Origin: a virus
IMG/VR virus record: IMGVR_UViG_3300020423_000293
Location: 1-28,866 of that record
DNA length: 28,866 bases
Direction: 5' to 3' (one strand)
Both the position numbers and the translations under genes were made by a program. Positions 21,519 to 28,866 of this stretch are shown here, piece by piece. Each line of letters starts with the position of its first letter. The first letter of the stretch is position 1. The notes beneath the pieces are model-generated. The model was not told the DNA's origin. It saw only the letters and a list, made by a program, of their open reading frames with translations, and made no database searches.

Positions 21519-22390
21519 TTTTTCCCTTTCTTTTTCCGTTGTTTCTTTACTTCTTTTTGTCGGTTCATCTCATCCATATCGGCAGTCGCAGCTACACCAA
21601 TTGCAGCTAAATCTATTAAGGAACCACCAAAGTTGTATGACCCTGTATGGATCAAATGCATCCATGGACATAACCAAACTTTCAATCCAGCGGCTCTTGC
21701 CCACTGACAGAACATATAATCCTCTGAGAGGTATCGTCTGCTTTTGGAGTCAATCACACAATCAAAAAATGCCATAATCTCCCGTGAACCATCAAATGCT
21801 TCTGTTCTCACATGGTCTGGTTTGTACATAAACTCAGGGTATGCTTCTTGATACTTCTCTAGGGTCTTACGTTGTATCATCATGAAACCAGTTCCGCCCT
21901 CTAGGACCTCTACTGGTTCGTTTATTTTAAGTGATATATCTCCCTCGACTGGATTAAACACATAGTCTCCAACGTATTTATCTAAATCGTTTGGGTCTTG
22001 GTCTGCATATCCCTTATCAACTGCCTTTTTAATTTTCTCCCACGCAATCGTTTTCTTTGGGTATGGGCCACAGATAATGTCTTTGTCACCACCTGATAGG
22101 GCAGCGAGTGCTAATACGTCGTTAGCATCAAACCCAATGTCACTATCAATGAACATTAAATGGGTGCAATCAGACCTGAGAAATTCATCCACTAGATAAT
22201 TTCGGGCCCTTGTCACAAGAGACTCATTGAACAGGTAAAAGAACCTGACCTCTACACCATACTTTGCAGATAGCAACGCTAAATCTGCGGTTGACTTGGT
22301 GTACATACCAGAACACATACCCCCATACATAGGGGTAGCTACAAATATTTTTCTTTTCTGGAGTTCTTTCGCATCAATTGTAATTTCCAT
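21515..22390 (-). CDS. GT-A type glycosyltransferase-like protein
   Basis: A 291-residue protein with a nucleotide-sugar-binding fold: IFVATPMYGGMCSGMYTKS, NESLVTRARNYLVDEFL, and HLMFIDSDIGFDANDVL, where DSD is the metal-binding DxD. Later come YLSEDYMFCQWARAAG, which resembles the acceptor/base segment (ED) of GT-A enzymes, and WMHLIHTGSYNFGG. It could transfer sugar to phage DNA, to a phage protein or to a host surface molecule; the sequence does not show which. It is the first gene after a terminator and has the late motif TATAAATA 38 bases upstream. The tail is lysine-rich. Confidence 0.8.
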   Translation of the reverse strand: MEITIDAKELQKRKIFVATPMYGGMCSGMYTKSTADLALLSAKYGVEVRFFYLFNESLVTRARNYLVDEFLRSDCTHLMFIDSDIGFDANDVLALAALSGGDKDIICGPYPKKTIAWEKIKKAVDKGYADQDPNDLDKYVGDYVFNPVEGDISLKINEPVEVLEGGTGFMMIQRKTLEKYQEAYPEFMYKPDHVRTEAFDGSREIMAFFDCVIDSKSRRYLSEDYMFCQWARAAGLKVWLCPWMHLIHTGSYNFGGSLIDLAAIGVAATADMDEMNRQKEVKKQRKKKGKK

Positions 22391-22427
22391 ACCTATACCT
22401 CATATTATGTTACAAATTTCACCGTCT

Positions 22428-22435
22428 TATTTATA
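22428..22435 (-). promoter_or_regulatory. T4-type late promoter for the glycosyltransferase
   Basis: Exact TATAAATA on the minus strand, beginning two bases beyond the T-run of the cobS terminator and 38 bases before ATG 22390. A GAGGT ribosome site follows. Confidence 0.75.
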
Positions 22436-22436
22436 T

Positions 22437-22463
22437 AAAAAAACAGGGAGAATTTCTCCCTGT
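22437..22463 (-). terminator. Rho-independent terminator after cobS
   Basis: On the minus strand ACAGGGAG pairs with CTCCCTGT around a 5-base AAATT loop, followed directly by seven T residues. It lies about 20 bases after the cobS stop codon and is the clearest terminator in the window. Confidence 0.92.
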
Positions 22464-22483
22464 AGAAGTTTATGTTGACGTTT

Positions 22484-23689
22484 TTAGAAAGGAGCCAGAC
22501 TTTCGTCTGCATCACCATCCTTGGTGGTGACACCTTCTTCTTCTTTATTTTCTCCGCCTGTCTCGGATTCTTCCAAGTCAGACATTCTGGACTGCTCATC
22601 AATCTTGGTGTAGAAGTCAAGGAAGGAAGTTTTCGTTTCCTCGTCAAACCGGTTGACGCACAACTTGATTGATTCCATCCTGTCCTTAAAGATTGAGAAC
22701 GCATTGGCGATATGGACTAACCGTCTGGTGGAGATGATGTCATCTGAACCACCCTCTAGGAAAGTCTTTCGGGTTAAATCGGCCCACTCAACGAGGAGAC
22801 CAATAAACTCGGTTTCTTTCTTGAGGTTCAAGGACTCGAATACCTTACTCAAGATTTTTTGTTCAACAGATTTTGCGGGATAATCCTGCTCAACTGTAAT
22901 GGGGAACCTCTCAAGGAAAGCTTCATTCAAGATGTTGGTTCCGATGAACTGACCATCTTCTGACCCTTTACCCTTGGTGTTACCAGTTGCGATAACGGTG
23001 AACCCTGGAGCAGGTTTTACATATTCACCAGTCTTTTTGATGAAATATCCAGAACCCTCTAGGATTGACTGCAAGCACATAACTCTTGCGGGATTTGCAA
23101 GGTCAATTTCGTCCAGAAGCAATATAGCGCCCCGTTCCATGGCTTCGATAACAGGTCCCTTAAAGAACGCTGTCTCACCATTGACGAGCCGGAAACCACC
23201 GATTAGGTCATCTTCATCAGTTTCACCCGTGAGATTGACCCGTATCAATTCCCGTTTTGCGGCAGCACATGCTTGCTGAACCATGAAAGTTTTTCCGTTA
23301 CCGGAAAGACCAGTGACGAAAATGGGGTAGAATAACTGTGATTCTATGATTTTCCGTAACTTTGTAAAGAACCCGAATTTAACGAATAACTTGTCCTTCT
23401 GAGGAATTAAGCACTCCTCCCTGGCGGTCGATGTGACCGTTGCGAGGGTAACGTTATTTGCTACGGGCTGTGACTCTTCCACAACTGTCATAACAGGAGT
23501 TGTGGTGCCTGTGTTAGGTACCTGATATTTCCCGTGGGATACACGGAACTCAGTTCTTGCGAACCACGAAGGAAACGGTATCTTTGCTTTCTTCGCAACC
23601 TCTTTTATCTGTGATTTGGTGATTACTGCACCCGGACCAAAGGTCTTTTCGGCAGCCTCCACAAATCGTTTTCTTGTAGGTGTCAACAT
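22484..23689 (-). CDS. cobS: CobS-like MoxR-type AAA+ ATPase
   Basis: A 401-residue AAA+ protein related to the CobS subunit of aerobic cobaltochelatase and to MoxR chaperones. The N-terminus (1-100) is phage-specific. Walker A is GLSGNGKT (127-134), Walker B ILLLDEIDLA (189-198), sensor 1 VIATGNT and the arginine-finger region FLERFPITVEQDYP. The tail is acidic (SETGGENKEEEG). CobS with a VWA partner is widespread in marine T4-like phages, where no other cobalamin genes occur here, so protein remodelling with the CobT-like partner is as likely as cobalt insertion. It has its own promoter and a terminator. Confidence 0.92.
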   Translation of the reverse strand: MLTPTRKRFVEAAEKTFGPGAVITKSQIKEVAKKAKIPFPSWFARTEFRVSHGKYQVPNTGTTTPVMTVVEESQPVANNVTLATVTSTAREECLIPQKDKLFVKFGFFTKLRKIIESQLFYPIFVTGLSGNGKTFMVQQACAAAKRELIRVNLTGETDEDDLIGGFRLVNGETAFFKGPVIEAMERGAILLLDEIDLANPARVMCLQSILEGSGYFIKKTGEYVKPAPGFTVIATGNTKGKGSEDGQFIGTNILNEAFLERFPITVEQDYPAKSVEQKILSKVFESLNLKKETEFIGLLVEWADLTRKTFLEGGSDDIISTRRLVHIANAFSIFKDRMESIKLCVNRFDEETKTSFLDFYTKIDEQSRMSDLEESETGGENKEEEGVTTKDGDADESLAPF

Positions 23690-23733
23690 AAATTTAGTTC
23701 TCCTTTCAATCTATTTCCTACTCTCATAATACC

Positions 23734-23761
23734 ATTATACTACATATGGTGACCGTGGCAA
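23734..23761 (-). promoter_or_regulatory. Sigma70-type promoter for cobS
   Basis: TTGCCA (23761-23756), a 16-base spacer and TATAAT (23739-23734) on the minus strand, in the short gap between the cobT-like stop and cobS. Confidence 0.75.
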
Positions 23762-23769
23762 GCGTTTTT

Positions 23770-26058
23770 TTACGCAATCTGGTCAATAAATTTCGATAAA
23801 ATCACCCGTGAAACCAACTTTTTCTTTGTCATTTTCACTAATTGTTCTTTCAGTGTTTCGGCATCCCTTTCGTATCCACCGGCGGTGAATCTACCAAGGT
23901 ATTCATCTTCAAGCTGTTTCTTAGTTTTACCCAAATCTTTACCACCTTTGATGATGTATAATTCATTGTAACCAGCATCTTTCACAACTACTGCTTGGTG
24001 TTTCTCAAAAAACTCTAATGTTGCCTCTTGGTCAATATCGTCACTGGTGAATGCTTCTAATGCTTTAATAATGGGTTGACTTGTGAGGAAGAACCCAACA
24101 GCATTCACACCACAACGGTCCCGAAGGATAGTCAAGAGGATCTTGGTCATATTTCTTCTATCTGAATTCCAACATCTGAGAAGCGGCCGCTTCTCAGAAG
24201 CTTGAGTGTAATCTTTTTTCGTAACAGGGTCATGGATAATATCATTATTACCCACTACTTCTGCTCTAAAAGGATTATCTATTGGTATTCTGGGAACGAC
24301 TTCGTTTGTCTGTTTCATTTTAGGAAGAGAGCCAATCTTTTTACAAGCGTTAGAATCTCCATCGGTTAAAAAGACCGTATTCACAATTTGCACATTATTG
24401 GTTTTTTGAAACTGTTTCACAATCTCATATGAGCACATAATGGCTTCATTCAGAGGCGTTGAGCATAACCTGTACCCTTTAGGACATGAATCCCACCTTC
24501 CGCCCTCTAGGAACTTGGACATTCCAAGCATATCCCGACTACGGAGTTTATGGTCTCTAATTTTCATTTTTGACGAAAACAGATGCAAGAGGCCGAGGTT
24601 AGTAATAACTATATCGTTTACTTGGATATTTTTCATAGTTTCTAAAAAGCCCCTACCATACGGCGGAGTGTAACCATCGGCAAACGCATAAACGTCGTAA
24701 GGGATGTTGACCTTTCTGCAAAACTCAATCAACGTCAGCAACTGCTGCATGGTGTTGAAAATGTCGTGTTTCATGGAAGAACTCCAATCAATAAACATGA
24801 TCAGGCCGTGGTTCTTACCATCTGTCATCACAGAACTTTTTTTGAAAATGTCTTCAGCGAACTTGTAAGTGTGAAGTTTTAGGGGGTCAATAACGCCCGT
24901 TTTCGCAGTAAATGTCCGACGAAAATCATCAGCGGACTTTTTCATTTCAAATTCTTTAACGAGATAATTGATGAGGCCTTTGTTTTCGTTTCTCCACGTT
25001 TTCAACAGCCGTGCAGAGGTCCTGACACGGTTTGCAGTGAGAATATCTTCTGTCCACCTCTTTAAGTCTTCACCAACCTGTTTTGTACTCACAATGATGT
25101 TTTCCAACTTAGGCGTCGGCAACGTCAAGTATGAAATCTCATACTCGTTTGTATTTTCAACTAACCGGTCGGCATTTTCTCTATAGGCTGTGTCTGTCTG
25201 GGATACAGGAGCCTGAGCTTCGGTTTCCTTGGAACCAGTCTCCCCACTAGCTGTTCCTTCATCGCTCTGGGTCTCCTCGGTTTCTTCACCTTCTTCTCCT
25301 TCACCCCGACCTTCTTCTTCAGAACCTTCAGCAGTTTCTTCACCACTAGGAGCACCGTCCGTTTCTTCGGTCTGTGCATTTTCATCAGGAGAACTACCGG
25401 ATTCTTCGGTTTCTTCACCTTCTTCGTTTTCACCAGGCTTTCCACCTTCAGAGGTTCCAGACTGTTCGGGGTCGGATTCACTTTTCTGAGTTTCAAAAAG
25501 TTCGTCTGCAAGTTTTACAGCATCCTTAAACGTTATGAGGTTTTCCATTCTCTTAACATACTGCATTTCCTCTTTGGAAAATTCAATATCAAGAGCGGTT
25601 CCAACCTTGAGTTTTATGTTAAGCCGGTCAATGAGGGGCATACCATTAATACGACCCTTGATGTCCTCACCAAAGAAGCCGTTGTTAATCATCCACCTGT
25701 AACCTTCAGTGAAGGCTCTTTTCAGACCGGGATATTTGATTTTCTGTTTCTTCTCAATTCGTGCATCTTCACAGATATTGAGGTAACCCTGATAAACCTT
25801 ACCTTTCTTACTCACATTGGTGTGCCAACCCTTAGGAGGGGTGTATAAGGCGTGACCAACTTCATGACCAATCAAAAGGTCATAAACGTCATTGCCCATA
25901 TCCTTCCAGACAGGGAGTCCAACTTTTCGGGATTCCGGTTCAAAATACGCACTGGTGATACCCACCTCATGCTGAACAGTAAGATTTTCCGTCGCCAACA
26001 GGCGAGCAAGTTTATTCTTACTTTCGATGTATTTTGCGTATTTGTGGGTGTTTTGCAT
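23770..26058 (-). CDS. cobT: CobT-like protein: HExxH domain plus VWA domain
   Basis: At 762 residues it is the largest protein here. The N-terminal domain has LLIGHEVGHALYTPP (HEVGH, 65-69) and ICEDARIEKK (95-104), a zinc-peptidase-like set of ligands. Residues about 190-290 are an acidic, low-complexity linker (E, G, S and T repeats). The C-terminal von Willebrand A domain starts near 418 with the metal-ion site MFIDWSSSM (D424, S426, S428), later VFLTDGDSN. CobT-type proteins pair with CobS, the gene just downstream. The HExxH makes simple cobaltochelatase work less likely and suggests ATPase-driven protein processing, which is inference. It has a weak promoter of its own. Confidence 0.9.
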   Translation of the reverse strand: MQNTHKYAKYIESKNKLARLLATENLTVQHEVGITSAYFEPESRKVGLPVWKDMGNDVYDLLIGHEVGHALYTPPKGWHTNVSKKGKVYQGYLNICEDARIEKKQKIKYPGLKRAFTEGYRWMINNGFFGEDIKGRINGMPLIDRLNIKLKVGTALDIEFSKEEMQYVKRMENLITFKDAVKLADELFETQKSESDPEQSGTSEGGKPGENEEGEETEESGSSPDENAQTEETDGAPSGEETAEGSEEEGRGEGEEGEETEETQSDEGTASGETGSKETEAQAPVSQTDTAYRENADRLVENTNEYEISYLTLPTPKLENIIVSTKQVGEDLKRWTEDILTANRVRTSARLLKTWRNENKGLINYLVKEFEMKKSADDFRRTFTAKTGVIDPLKLHTYKFAEDIFKKSSVMTDGKNHGLIMFIDWSSSMKHDIFNTMQQLLTLIEFCRKVNIPYDVYAFADGYTPPYGRGFLETMKNIQVNDIVITNLGLLHLFSSKMKIRDHKLRSRDMLGMSKFLEGGRWDSCPKGYRLCSTPLNEAIMCSYEIVKQFQKTNNVQIVNTVFLTDGDSNACKKIGSLPKMKQTNEVVPRIPIDNPFRAEVVGNNDIIHDPVTKKDYTQASEKRPLLRCWNSDRRNMTKILLTILRDRCGVNAVGFFLTSQPIIKALEAFTSDDIDQEATLEFFEKHQAVVVKDAGYNELYIIKGGKDLGKTKKQLEDEYLGRFTAGGYERDAETLKEQLVKMTKKKLVSRVILSKFIDQIA

Positions 26059-26078
26059 TAATCTCTAATTACAATACT

Positions 26079-26106
26079 ATCCTATCACACTGGTGGACCA
26101 TGTCAA
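26079..26106 (-). promoter_or_regulatory. Probable promoter for the cobT-like gene
   Basis: A perfect TTGACA (26106-26101) stands 16 bases before TAGGAT (26084-26079) on the minus strand. The -10 is poor, though a TAGTAT lies slightly further down. Position between two genes supports it. Confidence 0.5.
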
Positions 26107-26158
26107 GTACTATTTTGCGCTTTTAACCCTTAGAAATCAATGACTTAGCATTTTTTTT

Positions 26159-27466
26159 CTAACGGCCGACCTCACCGAGATACTTTTCCTTGGTTTCCGG
26201 CCATGTTTTCGTGACCAGGTCGTCTAAAAAGAAGGTTTTGTCACTCACACGGTCGTTCCGTTGCAAGGATTCTATCCTACGACGGGCATACTTGTTTTTC
26301 CATAGGTCAACCAAGGTCTCCACCGAGTTGTCAAACGCAGGTTCCAGTTTATCCTCTGAGATGTCGGCACGTAAAAATTCGTTGGTGTTGGTGTATAGTT
26401 TTGCAAAGTAGATACCACGTTCATGGGAACTTTGGAAACGGTCACTCTTGATATCCAGACCCCTGTAACATGTTTGGTTGCACCTATTGGTTGCATCACG
26501 TTTAAACGGTAGACCAGACCTTCTGGTCGCAAGTGTGTACTCCCAATACTTTCTGGGATTTTCCACTCGTAACCAATTCCGCATAACCTTCTTGACCTTC
26601 TTAGATGGTTGATATGCGATACTACCTTTGGAATACCCCATACGTTTCCAATATTTGAGGTTGTCATACTGGGACATCCCATGACCCCCCTTGTATTTTC
26701 CATATAAAGAGGTCGTGGTCACACCAACCAATTTATCACCGTATGATTTTTCCCACAACTTAGGCACCGGTTCCGACAAGCACAACAACGCTAACAACTT
26801 ACCACCAACATAATTGAACCCTAGTGGTTGCATGGGAATAATGGTCGACCCTATCGCAGTAAACCGAACCCTCTTTTCATCTGTCCTTTGTTCCCTCGTC
26901 CAACCGATTTTCTCGTCACGGGCTGTCAGGTCTAAAAAATCTCCAGATACAGTAATGACACCAAGATATTTTCTTGACACCTTGTCACGGATGAGGAAAC
27001 TCATCGCTCTCTGGGGTCCCACTCCGGCGTGCATTTGATTTGAACAGAATATCCTCAGTGTCGTCCAGTCTGTAGAGAGTGGTATCTGGTCAGGATTATC
27101 AGATGTCGGGACACTTGTGTCTCCTTCTTTCACATACACCAGTTCTGGTTCAAGTCCCATATAGTCGTCAAGGGACTTTGGAATCCAAATGAGGGATTTT
27201 GCCCTGTTGATGGCGTTGATTTGTCTTTTGTTTTTTAGACTGTGACCACCAAACAAATCATTCACTGTGGGGTACTTGAATTGTATTTCTTCCCACTTCT
27301 GGTACAACGTATATTCTTCAACAGACATTTGGTTAATCTTGTTGAGGTCATCAACGACGGTCTTCCGTATCTCATCTTTATCCACAGCCTCAAACGTTTG
27401 GGTGTCATGCCATTTCTGGTACATTTCATCCATCTCTGTCTCTGAAAAGAAAAGGTCTTGTGTCAT
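26159..27466 (-). CDS. DUF4338/DruA-like protein (copy 2)
   Basis: A paralogue of the protein at 5951-7102. I chose ATG 27466 (435 residues); an in-frame GTG at 27481 would lie on the promoter -10. The core has YLGVITVSGDF, RDEKIGWTREQR, TIIPMQPLGFNYVGGK followed by LLALLCL, and TTTSLYGKYKGGHGMSQYDN, matching the DUF4338 order (G-V-I, RDxxIGW, PW/PM-Q segment, E/TTSLYG). The N-terminus is acidic and helical. The promoter sits so close that the mRNA may begin at the ATG, and no ribosome site is present. Function in phages is unknown; DruA belongs to a defence system, so counter-defence or DNA-modification roles are possible. Confidence 0.72.
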   Translation of the reverse strand: MTQDLFFSETEMDEMYQKWHDTQTFEAVDKDEIRKTVVDDLNKINQMSVEEYTLYQKWEEIQFKYPTVNDLFGGHSLKNKRQINAINRAKSLIWIPKSLDDYMGLEPELVYVKEGDTSVPTSDNPDQIPLSTDWTTLRIFCSNQMHAGVGPQRAMSFLIRDKVSRKYLGVITVSGDFLDLTARDEKIGWTREQRTDEKRVRFTAIGSTIIPMQPLGFNYVGGKLLALLCLSEPVPKLWEKSYGDKLVGVTTTSLYGKYKGGHGMSQYDNLKYWKRMGYSKGSIAYQPSKKVKKVMRNWLRVENPRKYWEYTLATRRSGLPFKRDATNRCNQTCYRGLDIKSDRFQSSHERGIYFAKLYTNTNEFLRADISEDKLEPAFDNSVETLVDLWKNKYARRRIESLQRNDRVSDKTFFLDDLVTKTWPETKEKYLGEVGR

Positions 27467-27472
27467 TTTAAT

Positions 27473-27501
27473 ATTATACACCTATTCCTAGTAAATGTCA
27501 A
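27473..27501 (-). promoter_or_regulatory. Consensus sigma70-type promoter, nearly leaderless
   Basis: TTGACA (27501-27496), 17 bases, TATAAT (27478-27473) on the minus strand, then only six bases to ATG 27466. The -35 overlaps the end of the deformylase gene. The transcript is expected to start at or beside the start codon. Confidence 0.9.
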
Positions 27502-28022
27502 GTCTTTACTCGCTTTCTCTTTCTCAAGATGAGCTTACGGTATTTCTGGGCCCGATGGAGGTGAAATTTAGTAGCAACCTTAGTAAACATAACTCCCTCT
27601 AGATGGTCATACTCATGTTGGAAAATCCTAGAGGTCAACCCATCAAATTTGATGGTGTCGGTTACACCTTCATGGGTGGTATATCGTACTCGAATCTTAT
27701 CAGGTCGTTTGATATCAATGTAGAGGTCGGGGTATGTCAAACAGGCTTCTGTGTATCTCAACTTTTTCCCATCAGGTATATCAACGATTTGTGGATTGAA
27801 CACACCAACAACATTCTCTATATCCAAGTGGTGACCAAATACAAACATCCTGTAAGGCAATCCTACTTGAGGACACGCAAGACCCAACCCCTCATGCTTT
27901 ATCATCGTTTCCTTCATATCTTCAAAGAGTTCCATGGGGTCAATGGGTGGCTCTTTGAAATCAAAAGTCTCTGTTTGCGTATGCAGAATCTCATCAGTAG
28001 GTTTTACTAGGTCGTATATCAT
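27498..28022 (-). CDS. def: Peptide deformylase
   Basis: It removes the formyl group from N-terminal methionine of new proteins. Motif 1 is GLGLACPQVG (45-54), motif 2 EACLT (92-96, usually EGCLS) with metal ligand Cys94, and motif 3 QHEYDHLEG (135-143) with His136, Glu137 and His140. All catalytic residues are present; the Gly-to-Ala and Ser-to-Thr changes in motif 2 are conservative. At 174 residues it is as long as bacterial enzymes and longer than the short cyanophage forms. It overlaps gp46 by four bases (28019-28022), so it is coupled to a recombination gene. Confidence 0.95.
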   Translation of the reverse strand: MIYDLVKPTDEILHTQTETFDFKEPPIDPMELFEDMKETMIKHEGLGLACPQVGLPYRMFVFGHHLDIENVVGVFNPQIVDIPDGKKLRYTEACLTYPDLYIDIKRPDKIRVRYTTHEGVTDTIKFDGLTSRIFQHEYDHLEGVMFTKVATKFHLHRAQKYRKLILRKRKRVKT

Positions 28023-28866
28023 TGTATCCTCGAAAAATTCTTATAGGTCTCAAAGTGTATCACGTTGTTGAACTTATCAACTAATGTGTCCTTCTTGTGA
28101 CTGATGATGAAGATATTGGTACCCTCACCGATTGTTTGGAGAATCTTCATCAACTCGTCTGTGCCATTCTCGTCCAGTGACGCATCAAAAATCTCATCTA
28201 AGATAAGTAGGTTGGTTGATGCGCTATTCTTTTTCTTGGCGACTGCCCTCCAACACAACAACAACGCAACGTCAATACGTTGTTTCTCACCCTCACTGAA
28301 GTTGCCATATGAAAAATCATCCCTGTGCCGACTCCTTATAGTCTCGTTGAAGTTTTCATCCAGTTTAAAGTTCACGAAAAAATCCATAGACGCAAGATAC
28401 TTGTTTATCAACTTGTTCATGAGAGGTATGTACTGCTTGATGATTTTCGTTTTGATACCCGTGTCTTTCAGTAACATCGAAGCGATATTGAACAGGGACA
28501 TTTCCTCAAGCAACTCCGTCTTCTGTTTTTTCAGTTCTGTCTTGTCCTTTTCCAGAGTCTTCAACTTACTGGTCGCTTTGGTTAAGTCCTTCTTGTTGAC
28601 ACACAACGATTCCGTTTCATCCACTAACCTGTTTTTGTATGAGGTCAGGGTGATGATGGCATTCTGTTCGTTGGTAATTTTTTCATCTACCTCTGCAATC
28701 CGTTTTTCTACTTCTGCAATCTGGTCTAACCTATCCGCAACTATGTCGATTTCTTTCTGCAACTGGTCGAACCCATCCATGTTTTCGGCCAGTGTCTTGG
28801 TCTTTCTTGTGACAATCTTGTCCTTCTGCTTCTCATCAATCTGTTGTTTGCATGTGGGACAGTTTT
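28019..28866 (-). CDS. 46: gp46 recombination nuclease subunit, C-terminal part (partial)
   Basis: The Rad50/SbcC-type ATPase that works with gp47 to resect DNA ends and start recombination-dependent replication. The gene runs off the right edge. The first visible residues contain CPTC (codons at 28861-28850), the zinc hook at the tip of the coiled coil. A long coiled coil follows (EKRIAEVDEKITNEQNAI; LKTLEKDKTELKKQKTELLE), then the C-terminal ATPase lobe with signature FSEGEKQRIDVALLL, Walker B LLILDEIFDASLD and the switch histidine in FIISHKKD. The frame continues upstream of ATG 28780, so that ATG is internal. Confidence 0.95.
   Translation of the reverse strand, partial: NCPTCKQQIDEKQKDKIVTRKTKTLAENMDGFDQLQKEIDIVADRLDQIAEVEKRIAEVDEKITNEQNAIITLTSYKNRLVDETESLCVNKKDLTKATSKLKTLEKDKTELKKQKTELLEEMSLFNIASMLLKDTGIKTKIIKQYIPLMNKLINKYLASMDFFVNFKLDENFNETIRSRHRDDFSYGNFSEGEKQRIDVALLLCWRAVAKKKNSASTNLLILDEIFDASLDENGTDELMKILQTIGEGTNIFIISHKKDTLVDKFNNVIHFETYKNFSRIQ

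Noticed and set aside
21247-21777. Plus-strand open frame of 176 codons
   Set aside because: It is antisense to the glycosyltransferase and the 122-residue gene, both well supported on the minus strand.
25161-25511. Minus-strand frame rich in lysine, and a plus-strand frame rich in serine
   Set aside because: Both are other-frame readings of the acidic low-complexity linker of the CobT-like gene.
26110-26180. Inverted repeat TTAGAAA/TTTCTAA as a terminator after the second DUF4338-like gene
   Set aside because: The stem is short and AT-rich, the loop is long and no T-tract follows in the direction of transcription.
26272-26703. Minus-strand frame of 143 codons
   Set aside because: It is a shifted reading inside the second DUF4338-like gene, with no motif or ribosome site.
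1-28866. CRISPR array, insertion sequence, integrase or attachment site
   Set aside because: No regularly spaced repeats, transposase or integrase motifs were seen; the window looks like a lytic phage core.

Overview
This window is a piece of the replication and recombination region of a T4-type tailed phage (myovirus), probably marine. In T4 order it carries gp46, gp45, gp44, gp62, RegA, gp43, UvsX and gp41. It also carries genes typical of marine T4-like phages: CobS, a CobT-like protein, peptide deformylase, Hsp20, an Sm-like protein and a glycosyltransferase. All but one gene lie on the minus strand, so the region reads from right to left. The host cannot be named from sequence. A SoxYZ-type sulfur-carrier gene suggests a Gram-negative bacterium with thiosulfate-oxidising or methylotroph-type metabolism, which is inference only.

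Layout, right to left (direction of transcription). 28.9-20.1 kb: gp46 (cut by the window edge, zinc hook visible), peptide deformylase, a DUF4338/DruA-like protein, CobT-like, CobS, then after a terminator a late-promoter unit with a glycosyltransferase and two small proteins, then sliding clamp gp45. 20.2-16.1 kb: clamp loader gp44, an inserted GIY-YIG-like protein, gp62, RegA, dUTPase, a MoaD/ThiS-like ubiquitin-fold protein and Hsp20. 16.1-14.2 kb: a structured intergenic RNA, T4-type lysozyme, a lipoprotein, a 45-residue membrane peptide and a zinc-peptidase-like protein. 14.2-10.3 kb: the Sm-like protein and a DNA polymerase split into two genes with a 31-codon membrane peptide between them, then a multi-pass membrane protein. 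10.3-8.2 kb: the only plus-strand gene (NlpC/P60-type hydrolase), divergent from an LpxH-like phosphoesterase, followed by a spanin-like pair. 8.1-3.1 kb: UvsX, a second DUF4338-like paralogue, a small protein, helicase gp41, the SoxYZ-like carrier and tRNA-Ala. 3.0-0 kb: a late-promoter unit with two proteins (one with a ligase-like KWDG motif), a small protein, a 28-codon micro-ORF and an AT-rich RimK-type ATP-grasp ligase running off the left end.

Regulation is readable. Seven sites fit a host sigma70-type consensus (TTGACA or TTGCCA, 16-17 nt, TATAAT-like). Several copies of the T4 late motif TATAAATA precede the presumed late genes. Genes are tightly tiled, often by ATGA or TAATG overlaps, which implies translational coupling.

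The observations most worth following up are: the split polymerase with a membrane micro-gene tiled between its halves; the RimK-like ligase with its micro-ORF and foreign composition; two DUF4338/DruA-like paralogues in the replication region; the SoxYZ carrier coupled to the helicase; the MoaD/ThiS-like protein; and the stacked hairpins between hsp20 and lysozyme.
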